Assembly (NCBI GenBank): GCA_904502165.1
Contig: CAJGDB010000014.1
Span: 1-29,420 of the forward strand
Source of the DNA: an uncultured Akkermansia sp.
Lineage (GTDB): Bacteria; Verrucomicrobiota; Verrucomicrobiia; Verrucomicrobiales; Akkermansiaceae
Reading direction: 5' to 3'
DNA length: 29,420 nucleotides
Part shown: piece after piece, positions 16,032 through 23,118 of the stretch
Numbering within the stretch: the stretch's first letter is position 1
Layout: every line of letters starts with the position of its first letter
Position numbers and translations under genes: made by a program
The notes under the pieces: generated by a model
The model's database searches: none
What the model was told of the DNA's origin: nothing
Seen by the model: the letters and a program-made list of their open reading frames with translations, nothing else

Positions 16032-16537
16032 AGACTCTCCAACTGTTTATCTGTTCCGTTGTTGCGCTGGCTCTTTCTGCCTGCGGGTATCACCTTGGTG
16101 GTCTGAAGCCGACGGCGCTGAAAGATATGAACACGTTCTGTGTGGAAGTGTTTGAAAACCAGACTCTCCATCCCAATGCCGGTATGCTGATGACAACGGC
16201 TATGGCCAATGCTTTGCAGAGCGATGGTACTTATCGCATGGCTCCGCAGAATGAGGCTGATTTTGTGGTGCGGGGGGCTGTGACCCGTATTGTGCGTGAA
16301 TCCTTGATAACTGACACAGAAGATACTTACATCAGTAAGCAGATAGGTGCTTCTGTCTATGTTAAGTACCAGATTGTAAACCGCAAGACGGGTGAGGAGT
16401 TGCTTTCTTCAGAAGAAACAGAAACCGCAAGCTACTTCAACCAGCTTGGTAGCACGGAATCTGCACAGGAAGCTGCAATTTCCTATGCAACCCGCCGCAT
16501 AGCAGAAGAGATTGTGATTGATCTTGTGACGGAATGA
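16028..16537 (+). CDS. lptE: LPS-assembly lipoprotein LptE
   Basis: LptE sits inside the LptD barrel and completes the LPS translocon at the outer membrane. The 169-residue protein has a lipoprotein signal peptide with lipobox LSAC (Cys19) followed at once by GYHLGG, which is the classic LptE start. The VEVFENQTLHP strand, the ADFVVRGAVTRI strand and the IAEEIVIDL C-terminal helix fit the family. It overlaps bamD and rsmI by four bases at each end (ATGA), showing a translationally coupled operon and implying that this organism makes LPS or LOS. Confidence 0.9.
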   Translation: MKTLQLFICSVVALALSACGYHLGGLKPTALKDMNTFCVEVFENQTLHPNAGMLMTTAMANALQSDGTYRMAPQNEADFVVRGAVTRIVRESLITDTEDTYISKQIGASVYVKYQIVNRKTGEELLSSEETETASYFNQLGSTESAQEAAISYATRRIAEEIVIDLVTE

Positions 16538-17223
16538 TTGAATATCCCGTCAGCTTTGTAGGACTTCCCATTGGAAACCGGGAGGATATTACCCGACGGG
16601 CGCTGTCTGTTCTTGAGACCGTGGATTGCATTTGTTGTGAGGACACGCGCAACACCGGGATGTTGTTGTCTCACTACGGGATTCGCAAACCCCTTATCAG
16701 CCTGCATGAGCACAATGAAGCTCAGCGGGCCCCGGAAATTGCGACCCGTGCTCTGGCGGGAGAGTCGTTCGCGGTAGTGACAGATGCCGGCATGCCTGGT
16801 GTGAGTGACCCTGGATACCGACTCATTCAGGAACTGAAGCAACGCGGAGTGGCTTTTACCGTGCTTCCGGGGCCTTCTGCCGTGGTGACGGCACTGGTGG
16901 GTTCCGGCCTGCCGAGTGATGCCTTTTTCTTTGGCGGTTTCCTGCCTGTGAAGTCCGGTCGCAAGGCGGCTGTTCTTCAGGCTGCGGTTCAGGCCAGTTA
17001 CACGAGTATTTTCTATGAGTCCCCATTCCGCATTGTGAAAACGGTGCAGGCTCTGGTAGAGATAGCCCCGGAGGTTCCTGTATGCGTGGCTCGTGAGTTG
17101 ACCAAGGTGTTTGAGACCTATCATCGCGGCAGCGCAGCCTCCGTTCTGGAGGAATTTAAAGTAAAACCGCCCAAGGGAGAAATGGTTCTTCTTATCGGGG
17201 GGCAAAACGCCCCGCGCTCCTGA
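16534..17223 (+). CDS. rsmI: 16S rRNA (cytidine-1402-2'-O)-methyltransferase
   Basis: RsmI methylates the ribose of C1402 in the decoding centre of 16S rRNA. The 229-residue protein has the tetrapyrrole-methylase-like SAM fold: the VGLPIGNREDIT start, CEDTRNT, LHEHNE, the TDAGMPGVSDPG loop and the LPGPSAVVTAL motif, followed by RELTK. It ends soon after the MVLLIGG strand, so it lacks the C-terminal helical domain of about 50 residues found in the 286-residue E. coli enzyme, which is also seen in other short RsmI proteins. It is the last gene of the bamD-lptE-rsmI operon before a bidirectional terminator. Confidence 0.94.
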   Translation: MIEYPVSFVGLPIGNREDITRRALSVLETVDCICCEDTRNTGMLLSHYGIRKPLISLHEHNEAQRAPEIATRALAGESFAVVTDAGMPGVSDPGYRLIQELKQRGVAFTVLPGPSAVVTALVGSGLPSDAFFFGGFLPVKSGRKAAVLQAAVQASYTSIFYESPFRIVKTVQALVEIAPEVPVCVARELTKVFETYHRGSAASVLEEFKVKPPKGEMVLLIGGQNAPRS

Positions 17224-17250
17224 TTCGGCTTTCTGATATATATTATACAG

Positions 17251-17290
17251 AAAAACCGCCTTGCTCTCGTATGAGGGCAAGGCGGTTTTT
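17251..17290. terminator. Bidirectional terminator between rsmI and purA
   Basis: A 14-base-pair perfect stem (17251-17264 with 17277-17290), extendable through the loop to about 18 pairs with one G-U, has five A residues at its 5' side and five T residues at its 3' side. It can therefore act as an intrinsic terminator in both directions for the convergent rsmI and purA transcripts. Confidence 0.92.
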
Positions 17291-17310
17291 GTTCAGATGT
17301 GTTTCAGGTA

Positions 17311-18585
17311 TCAGAAGGGAACCGGAATGGTCTGCTCACGGTCCGGGCCTACGCCCACGGAACCTACCGGGCAGCCTACCACTTCGCCGAAGCGCTTGAC
17401 ATAGGCCTTGCAGTTCTCAGGCAGCTCGTCCCAGGTAGTGCACTTGGAGATATCCTGCTTCCATCCGGGGAGCGTTTCATAGATAGGTTCGCAAAGTTCC
17501 CAGTCCTCAATGCGGGCAGGGGGGTATTCCAGAATCTGGTCGCCCATCTTGTAGGCGGTGCAGATCTTGATGGTCTCGCGTTCATCAAGCCCGTCAAGAT
17601 TTGTCATGGCCATCTCATCAAACCCGTTGAACATGGCAGAGAAACGAAGCACGACACCATCTGTCCAGCCGCAGCGGCGGGGGCGCCCGGTGGTGGCGCC
17701 GAACTCACGGCCGAGGCCATGCAGATAATCTGCAATCTCGTCATCCTCGGTCACAAAGGGACCAGCACCCACGCGTGTGGTATAGGCTTTGCACACACCA
17801 ATGATTTTGTCAATCTTGGTTGGGGCAACGCCGGAACCTGTGCAGCAGCCGCCTGCGCTTGTGTTCGAGCTGGTGACGAAGGGATAGGTACCGAAGTCGA
17901 TGTCGAGCATAGCGCCCTGTGCGCCCTCGAATAGAACGGTCTTGCCTGCCTTGATGGCATTGTTCACCACAGGGATGGTGTTGGTGATGTGCGGACGAAG
18001 CACATCGGCGGCGGCCATTACCGCTTCGAGTGTCATCTGCGGGTCTGCCTTGGGCCAGCCCAGGCGGGCCAGCTCGTCATTGGCTGTCTTGATGCGGGCT
18101 TCGAGTACAGATTTCAGGCGATCTGCATCGGCCAGGTCAATCATGCGAATACCAATGCGGCGTGCCTTGTCAGCATAAGTCGGGCCGATGCCCTGTTTGG
18201 TTGTGCCGATTTTCTGGTCTCCGAGGGCTTCTTCCTGGGCAGCATCGATTTCCTTGTGGATAGGAAGCACCACATGGGCGCGGTCAGAAATAAGAAGCTT
18301 TTCTGGAGTGATGGTAACGCCCTTTTCCAGAAGGTAATTGATTTCTTCTACAAGGGAAGTGGGGTTGATGACAACGCCGTTACCGATGATATTCACCTTG
18401 TTATCCCAGAGGATGCCGGAGGGAACCAGGTGCAGTACGTATTTCTTACCATTGGCGATAACGGTATGTCCTGCATTGCTGCCACCCTGGCTGCGCACCA
18501 CCAGATCGGCGGTCTCGGTAAGGAAGTCGATGACTTTCCCTTTGCCTTCATCTCCCCATTGGGAGCCAATGACTAATGTGTTCAT
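17311..18585 (-). CDS. purA: Adenylosuccinate synthetase
   Basis: PurA joins IMP and aspartate with GTP to make adenylosuccinate, the first committed step to AMP. The 424-residue protein has the N-terminal GSQWGDEGKGK loop with the catalytic Asp, the GGSNAGHTV segment with the catalytic His, TTKQGIGPTYADKARR, the EGAQGAMLDIDFGTYP motif, RVGAGPF and the GRPRRCGW motif. All key residues look intact and the length is normal. It starts 12 bases after carA ends, so carA-purA form one transcript linking pyrimidine/arginine and purine synthesis. Confidence 0.97.
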   Translation of the reverse strand: MNTLVIGSQWGDEGKGKVIDFLTETADLVVRSQGGSNAGHTVIANGKKYVLHLVPSGILWDNKVNIIGNGVVINPTSLVEEINYLLEKGVTITPEKLLISDRAHVVLPIHKEIDAAQEEALGDQKIGTTKQGIGPTYADKARRIGIRMIDLADADRLKSVLEARIKTANDELARLGWPKADPQMTLEAVMAAADVLRPHITNTIPVVNNAIKAGKTVLFEGAQGAMLDIDFGTYPFVTSSNTSAGGCCTGSGVAPTKIDKIIGVCKAYTTRVGAGPFVTEDDEIADYLHGLGREFGATTGRPRRCGWTDGVVLRFSAMFNGFDEMAMTNLDGLDERETIKICTAYKMGDQILEYPPARIEDWELCEPIYETLPGWKQDISKCTTWDELPENCKAYVKRFGEVVGCPVGSVGVGPDREQTIPVPF

Positions 18586-18597
18586 ATCGGAAATGGT

Positions 18598-19722
18598 TTA
18601 TTTAGCTGCGTTAATCATGCTCAGGAATGTGCCGAAAGTCTTTCCATCCCTGGGTTCAGGGGTGTATTCAAGACCAGAGGCAGCTTTGTCGCGGCAGATA
18701 AAGCCAGCCACGCTGTCGTCGTTCAGGTTGATGTGGGTGACCTCAACATCTGCCGGCAGGCTGTCTGCCTGCAGAACGAAGCTGTGGTTGGGGGAGGTAA
18801 TCTCAACCTTTCCGGTTGCGAGGTCCTTGACGGGCTGGTTGGCACCACGATGACCGAACTTCAGACGGATTGTGCTACCGCCCAGGGCAATACCGAGGAT
18901 TTCTGCACCAAGCCCGAGACCGTAAAGAGGCAATTTACCGAGCAGCTCACCTGCAGTGGCGATGACACCGGTATGAGCAGCAGGATCGCCGGGACCGCTG
19001 GAGAGGAAAACACCATCGGGCTGCAGCGCCAGAACGTCTGCTGCAGAAGAGCTGGCGGGAAGAACGATGATTTCGCAACCATCCTGACGGAGGGCTCGCA
19101 GGGTGCTGTTCTTGATGCCGAGGTCAATGGCAGCAATCTTGCAACTGGCTGGGGCGAGGGTGCCGTAGTTGCTCATGTCACCAGCTGTCTTGTTGGGCAG
19201 TTTCCACGGGCGTGATTCTCCCTGCCATGCGTATGATTTGCTGGTGGTCACCTTGTCTGCCAGGGCAGCGCCGTCCAGAGAAGCTGCGGTCTTAGCGCGT
19301 TCTACGGCTTCTTCTGCGGTCAGTTCTGTGGTCACACAGGCTCGCATGCTGCCGTTGATGCGGATGTGGCGGGCCAACTTGCGGGTGTCCACTCCGCTGA
19401 TGCCGGGGGTATTGTGGCTCTTGAGCCATTCGCCCATGGGCATATCGGCCCGCCAGCTGGAATGCAGGTTGGAAAGTTCACCCATGACAATGGCGGCGGC
19501 CTGGGGTGCGGCGCTCTCGTTGTCTTCATTGACGATGCCGTAATTGCCGATGAGGGAATAGGTCATGGCCAGAATCTGCCCGCAGTAGGTGGGGTCTGTC
19601 AGAATCTCCTGGTAGCCCATCACTGCTGTGTTAAAGCAGGCTTCACCTGTTACCGTGCCGGTGGCGCCAATGGAGGCACCTTCGAAAATGGTTCCGTCTT
19701 CTAATGCCAGAATTGCTTTCAT
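18598..19722 (-). CDS. carA: Carbamoyl-phosphate synthase small subunit with degenerate glutaminase site
   Basis: CarA normally hydrolyses glutamine and passes ammonia to CarB for carbamoyl phosphate. The 374-residue protein is full length, with an intact N-terminal domain (FNTAVMGYQEILTDPTYCGQI; GVDTRKLARHIR) and a complete class I amidotransferase fold (SSGPGDP, KFGHRGANQPVKDL, SPNHSF). But the nucleophile elbow GICLGHQ of working enzymes reads GLGLGAE (residues 268-274), so Cys is Gly270. The HPE triad reads TPE (354-356), so His is Thr354 while Glu356 remains. Glutaminase activity should be absent. The rest is well conserved, so it is not a decaying pseudogene. The subunit probably still supports CarB with free ammonia. 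It is followed by purA 12 bases later. Confidence 0.92.
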   Translation of the reverse strand: MKAILALEDGTIFEGASIGATGTVTGEACFNTAVMGYQEILTDPTYCGQILAMTYSLIGNYGIVNEDNESAAPQAAAIVMGELSNLHSSWRADMPMGEWLKSHNTPGISGVDTRKLARHIRINGSMRACVTTELTAEEAVERAKTAASLDGAALADKVTTSKSYAWQGESRPWKLPNKTAGDMSNYGTLAPASCKIAAIDLGIKNSTLRALRQDGCEIIVLPASSSAADVLALQPDGVFLSSGPGDPAAHTGVIATAGELLGKLPLYGLGLGAEILGIALGGSTIRLKFGHRGANQPVKDLATGKVEITSPNHSFVLQADSLPADVEVTHINLNDDSVAGFICRDKAASGLEYTPEPRDGKTFGTFLSMINAAK

Positions 19723-19742
19723 GAGTTAATTTAAGCCGTGGC

Positions 19743-19771
19743 ATTTTACTAAACTTTTTCATGAAAGGCAA
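19743..19771 (-). promoter_or_regulatory. Candidate promoter of carA-purA
   Basis: Read on the minus strand, TTGCCT (19771-19766) and TAAAAT (19748-19743) are 17 bases apart. The -10 ends 20 bases before the ATG at 19722, predicting a leader of about 13 bases. The -35 lies inside the edge of an inverted repeat at 19767-19790. Confidence 0.5.
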
Positions 19772-19790
19772 GGCAATAATCTGCCTTGTC
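19767..19790. promoter_or_regulatory. Inverted repeat overlapping the carA -35 box
   Basis: CAAGGCA (19769-19775) and TGCCTTG (19782-19788) are separated by ATAATC, and two further outer pairs (one G-U as RNA) extend the symmetry. It is not followed by a T tract on either strand at terminator spacing, and it covers most of the carA -35. An operator for a dimeric repressor is therefore more likely than a terminator. The regulator is unknown. Confidence 0.4.
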
Positions 19791-19862
19791 GATAAAAAAC
19801 GCGTATGCGCGCGTGAGGCTGCCGGAGAAACTGAGAAAATTCGTCATTCTGAGGAAGATGGC

Positions 19863-19892
19863 TTGCAAATCGGCTTTGTTTGTGTTTATAAT
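19863..19892 (+). promoter_or_regulatory. Promoter of the yqjD-like to GT25 gene group
   Basis: TTGCAA (19863-19868) and a perfect TATAAT (19887-19892) are 18 bases apart. Transcription would start near 19899, giving a leader of about 60 bases to the ATG at 19960. No other good promoter is seen until thrS, which fits one long transcript. Confidence 0.58.
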
Positions 19893-19959
19893 GTCCTATC
19901 AGTAGAGAGCGGTTTAATTGTCTGCTCTGAATGAGAAATCAACGAACATTCTGCAATTT

Positions 19960-20325
19960 ATGGAAAACAAGGAAATGAAAGAGACCACGGCTGGTGCACC
20001 TGCTCCCGCCCCTACGACCGATGCCTGTGATCGCCTTAACGCTGCCCGCAAGTATGCCAGTGAGCAGTATGAGAAGATTCGTCGCGTTGCGGCAGAGCAG
20101 ATGGTGCATGTGCGTGAGTATGCCGACCAGGCTCGTGCTCAAATTAACGAGGGTTGGGACAAAGCCCGCGTTCAGATGAATCAGGGCTGGGACAAGACCC
20201 GTGCTGCCGCCAAGGAATATCATAAGACTGGTGAGGAATACGTTAAGGAGAACCCCACGGCAAGCGTGCTGGGTGCTCTTGGTATTGGTGTCCTGATTGG
20301 TCTTGTTCTGGGTGGCCGCCGTTGA
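19960..20325 (+). CDS. DUF883 / ElaB-YqjD-family tail-anchored protein
   Basis: The 121-residue protein has a long amphipathic, charged helical body and a single C-terminal hydrophobic anchor preceded by YVKENPTASVLGALGIGVL and ending LVLGGRR. This ending is the hallmark of the DUF883 (ElaB/YqjD/YgaM) family, whose E. coli members are stationary-phase, inner-membrane, ribosome-associated proteins. The body has two adjacent 11-residue repeats (INEGWDKARVQ and MNQGWDKTRAA), as in amphipathic helices that coat membranes. The ATG at 19960 is preferred; a TTG at 19918 is in frame but has little support. The next gene is yqjE-like, as in E. coli yqjDE. Confidence 0.83.
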   Translation: MENKEMKETTAGAPAPAPTTDACDRLNAARKYASEQYEKIRRVAAEQMVHVREYADQARAQINEGWDKARVQMNQGWDKTRAAAKEYHKTGEEYVKENPTASVLGALGIGVLIGLVLGGRR

Positions 20326-20363
20326 TATGAGGCGGGAAGCCTCCTCATGAACCGGATACAGAC

Positions 20364-20798
20364 ATGTTTTCTCTTTTTAAGGTAAAAGAGCGGAAATCTG
20401 CTTTGCGCCAGGAGCTTGCTGCAGTATTGCAGCAAGCCCGGGATGTAGCAGGGCGGACGATGGAGCATACAGGTGCCCTCGGTGCTCTGTTTTCGGTGGA
20501 GGTCAGAGAGTATGTGGTGCATCAGCTGCAGCGCCTGCTCATGGTGGTGCTGGCTTGTGTCCTTCTGCTGGGGGCATACCTGACATGCTGTGCTGTTCTG
20601 GCAGTACTGCTCAGCAACTGGCTGGGTTGGTTGTGGTCGCTCTGCTCTGTATGCGCCTTGAATCTGGTAGTGGCATTGTTGCTGCTGCTGGCGGCCGGGA
20701 GGATGCGCGGTAAACGCCTTGCTCCTGCCACGATGGAAGAACTGAAAAACGACTGGCAATGTCTCAAGTTACTCTTCAGGGGAAACAAGGAATCCTGA
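20364..20798 (+). CDS. YqjE-like (DUF1469) membrane protein
   Basis: The 144-residue protein has a basic helical N-terminus (about 1-55), two closely spaced transmembrane segments (about residues 57-82 and 88-112) and a short charged C-terminus. This topology and its place directly after a YqjD-like protein match the phage-holin-like DUF1469/YqjE family, an inner-membrane partner of unknown molecular function. It shares one base with the next start (TGATG), so translation is coupled. The family call rests on topology and synteny more than on distinctive motifs. Confidence 0.68.
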   Translation: MFSLFKVKERKSALRQELAAVLQQARDVAGRTMEHTGALGALFSVEVREYVVHQLQRLLMVVLACVLLLGAYLTCCAVLAVLLSNWLGWLWSLCSVCALNLVVALLLLLAAGRMRGKRLAPATMEELKNDWQCLKLLFRGNKES

Positions 20799-21136
20799 TG
20801 CGCGTGGCTGCAAGCCGCGTAGCTGTGATTGATTCCATATCTGCAACCCGCACTCATGCCGGACGTTGTGTTTCGGCTCTTCCCGTGTCGCTGCCCGCAT
20901 TGAAGAAGATAGGGGTGGCGCTTGGTTCTGCCGCCGCCGCCGTGGGTGTATGCGCCGGCATCCGTAAGAAAAAGAAAGCAGCAGAAATCAAGACAGCCAA
21001 CTCTTCTTCCTCTTCTTTTATTCTTCAGTTGTTGTTGCAGGTGCTCGGGCCGGTTCTCTTGCCCATGGCTCAGAAAGCGCTGCAAAAGAAGCTGGGGACT
21101 CCGGATGTTGCACCGGGAAAATCATTCAATCTGTAG
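20798..21136 (+). CDS. Small hypothetical protein, third member of a yqjDE-like cluster
   Basis: The 112-residue protein has an Arg/Ala-rich N-terminus, a short hydrophobic stretch (IGVALGSAAAAVGVCAGI) ending in a lysine cluster, a Ser-rich linker and a second hydrophobic stretch (ILQLLLQVLGPVLL). It is probably membrane-associated. In E. coli the third gene of this neighbourhood is the small basic yqjK, and this may be a positional equivalent, but I see no real sequence similarity to prove it. The ATG at 20798 overlaps the yqjE-like stop (TGATG) and has AAGGA eight bases upstream; an in-frame ATG at 20759 would overlap by 40 bases. The next gene begins two bases after its stop. Confidence 0.6.
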   Translation: MRVAASRVAVIDSISATRTHAGRCVSALPVSLPALKKIGVALGSAAAAVGVCAGIRKKKKAAEIKTANSSSSSFILQLLLQVLGPVLLPMAQKALQKKLGTPDVAPGKSFNL

Positions 21137-21138
21137 GT

Positions 21139-22293
21139 ATGAAAAAGGTTTTTGTATCTGGTGCTTTCAATGTGCTGCACGCCGGACATATCCGTTTCTT
21201 TAAAGATGCCCGGGCTTTGGGGGATTATCTGATTGTATCGTTCCCGTCCGCAGGTCTGTTATGGGAGTTGTACGATAAGAAGTCTGTGCTGGACGATGCT
21301 GATAAGAAAGCGGTCATCAGCTCACTGAGCATGGTGGATGAGGTTGTGGAATCCACTGACAATGATGCTGCTTTATCGTTCCGTTCTGCTTTTATAGCAA
21401 CGCAGCCCGATGTGCTCGCCGTAACGACGGACGATATGTACATGGAGGAGAAACGCCGCTTCTGCCAGGAACAGGGCGTGGAGTTTGTTGTGCTGGAAAA
21501 GGTGCTGCCTATTGAGGGGCAGACCACGAGTACCCAGCTTCTTTCCCGTGTGAAAGCTCCTACGCATGCTCCCCTTCGTGTTGATTTTGCCGGGGGCTGG
21601 CTCGATGTCCCGGAAAATGCCATTCCCGGGGAATATGTTGTCAACTGTTCTATTTCTCCTACGGTGTCGCTCAAGGAATGGCTGTATCGTCAGGGTGCCG
21701 GGCTTGGCGGCAGCGGTGGCTGGGGTGTGCTGAATGGCTGGGATCCCGTAGCTTCGGAACTTGGACTGGGAGTCGGTTGGCAGGATCCCGCCGTTATTGC
21801 AGAAACCGGAGCCTGTGTATGGAAATCTGGTAGTAAACCGGAGCTTGATTTCAAGAATACCGGTGATTTCCTGAAAGGCTGCATGGCCATATACGACACC
21901 TGTATCAAGCACTATACACCTGGTTTTGTTGGTTACGAACGCCCGTATGACCGCATCGCCAAAGCGGCACGTATTGCCCGCCTGGGTGTGCAGCAGCAGG
22001 ATATTTCGGTGCTTGCCGTGGCGGTCCAGATGAGTTACCAGCTTCAGCTGGAAGAGGGTATGCAGCCACTGCCTGATATCAATAGGCAGCTCGCGCGCAA
22101 GTATTGCGGCGGCGGCCATGGCGGCTACGCTGTATACCTGTATGAAACAAAGGAACAGCGCGATGCTGCTGTGGATGCCTGTGAGGATATGTATCCTGTA
22201 GAGCCATATTGCCGCACTTTCGGCAAGGACGAACAGGTGGAGTGGGCCCCGCGTTTCCTGGAGCGTCTCCGTAAGCGAGGCGTTATCAAGTAA
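21139..22293 (+). CDS. Fused cytidylyltransferase - GHMP sugar kinase
   Basis: The 384-residue protein joins two enzymes. Residues 1-140 form a cytidylyltransferase-like domain (VFVSGAFNVLHAGH, HxGH at 14-17; a terminal TTSTQLL replacing the usual STTxI). Residues 142-384 form a GHMP kinase domain of the fucokinase/heptose-7-phosphate-kinase type: APLRVDFAGGWLDVP (145-158), phosphate loop GAGLGGSGG (186-194), GWQDPAVIAETG and the final CGGGHGG motif (323-329). The kinase is shortened, because motif 2 follows motif 1 by only about 35 residues. The domain order and kinase fold differ from HldE (PfkB-type kinase first). I infer that it phosphorylates a sugar at C1 and transfers a nucleotide. The substrate is unknown. 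Confidence 0.8.
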   Translation: MKKVFVSGAFNVLHAGHIRFFKDARALGDYLIVSFPSAGLLWELYDKKSVLDDADKKAVISSLSMVDEVVESTDNDAALSFRSAFIATQPDVLAVTTDDMYMEEKRRFCQEQGVEFVVLEKVLPIEGQTTSTQLLSRVKAPTHAPLRVDFAGGWLDVPENAIPGEYVVNCSISPTVSLKEWLYRQGAGLGGSGGWGVLNGWDPVASELGLGVGWQDPAVIAETGACVWKSGSKPELDFKNTGDFLKGCMAIYDTCIKHYTPGFVGYERPYDRIAKAARIARLGVQQQDISVLAVAVQMSYQLQLEEGMQPLPDINRQLARKYCGGGHGGYAVYLYETKEQRDAAVDACEDMYPVEPYCRTFGKDEQVEWAPRFLERLRKRGVIK

Positions 22294-22310
22294 GCATAAA
22301 TTTTCTCTCT

Positions 22311-22730
22311 ATGTCAAAAGTATTTGTATCTGGTTGTTTTGATGTATTGCACAGCGGGCATATTGCCTTCCTGGAGGAGGCTGCCAGCTATGGAGATGTC
22401 TATGTATCCATCGGGTCTGATGCCACGGTGATGGCTCTGAAAAATCGCAAGACGATGTATTCCGAAGATGAACGTAAGTACATGCTGGAGGCTATACGTT
22501 TTGTCAAGAAGGTGTACATCGGCCCTGATACAGGCAAAATTCTTGACTTTGCGCCCCTTCTTGACGAAGTGAAGCCCGATATCTTCTTTGTCAACTCAGA
22601 TGGCACGAGTGATGAGAAGAAGGCCTTTGTTGAGGCGAAGGGAATTCGCTATGTAACCAGCTCCCGGATTCCTCATGGAAATCTACCGGAGCGTTCCACC
22701 ACTAGCATTCGTCAGAATCTCGGCAAATGA
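22311..22730 (+). CDS. Cytidylyltransferase-like nucleotidyltransferase
   Basis: The 139-residue protein is a single-domain nucleotidyltransferase of the TagD/RfaE-C-terminal type. It shows VSGCFDVLHSGH with the HxGH site (residues 16-19 region), SIGSDATVM, YSEDERKYML, VNSDGTSDEK and the closing STTSIR, the equivalent of the STTxI(K/R) motif. Family members make CDP-glycerol, ADP- or CDP-sugars. It follows the fused kinase by 17 bases and overlaps the cupin gene by four (ATGA). Two similar nucleotidyltransferases side by side suggest different partners or a division of labour in activating one sugar. Confidence 0.85.
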   Translation: MSKVFVSGCFDVLHSGHIAFLEEAASYGDVYVSIGSDATVMALKNRKTMYSEDERKYMLEAIRFVKKVYIGPDTGKILDFAPLLDEVKPDIFFVNSDGTSDEKKAFVEAKGIRYVTSSRIPHGNLPERSTTSIRQNLGK

Positions 22731-23101
22731 AAGAGTCCCGTATAACGTATACCGTAGGAGAGAAAGGTTCTCGTCCCTGGGGTGAGTGGCAGGTGTTGGA
22801 TCTGCAGTCGCATGTAGTGGTAAAGCGCCTTCTGGTGTACCCGGGGGAGCGGCTTTCCCTGCAGAGACACCAGTACCGGACAGAACGCTGGATTGTGACG
22901 GAAGGCGTAGCCACTGTGCGGTGTGATAACAACAGGATGCATCTGAATGTGGGAGAATCCATCATGATTCCCAGTGGTAGCATCCATCGCCTCAGTAATC
23001 AGGGAACAGAACCTCTTGCGTTGATAGAGGTACAGATTGGCAGCTATCTTTCAGAGGAGGATATCGAGCGCTTCTCAGATGATTACGGACGAATTGATTA
23101 A
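22727..23101 (+). CDS. Stand-alone phosphomannose-isomerase-type cupin (ManC C-terminal-like)
   Basis: The 124-residue protein corresponds to the C-terminal phosphomannose isomerase domain of bifunctional ManC/AlgA enzymes. It shows RPWGEWQVLD, VKRLLVYPGERLSLQRHQYRTERWIV, IPSGSIHRLSN and IEVQIGSYLSEEDIERFSDDYGR. The usual QMHHHRAEHW metal-binding run is altered to QRHQYRTERW: the first His and the Glu remain, and the distal His (IHRL) remains, so a metal site is possible. It would convert a ketose phosphate to an aldose phosphate, or epimerise a related sugar. It overlaps the preceding gene by four bases, fitting a sugar-activation cassette. Confidence 0.85.
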   Translation: MKESRITYTVGEKGSRPWGEWQVLDLQSHVVVKRLLVYPGERLSLQRHQYRTERWIVTEGVATVRCDNNRMHLNVGESIMIPSGSIHRLSNQGTEPLALIEVQIGSYLSEEDIERFSDDYGRID

Positions 23102-23118
23102 TATGAACCCAGAGAATT

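Noticed and set aside
19918..19959. TTG start 14 codons upstream for the DUF883 protein
   Set aside because: TTG without a ribosome-binding sequence is less likely than the ATG at 19960; the extra residues do not resemble the family.
20329..20343. Small GAGGC/GCCTC hairpin between the DUF883 and yqjE-like genes as a terminator
   Set aside because: The stem has only five pairs and no T tract follows; at most it affects mRNA processing.
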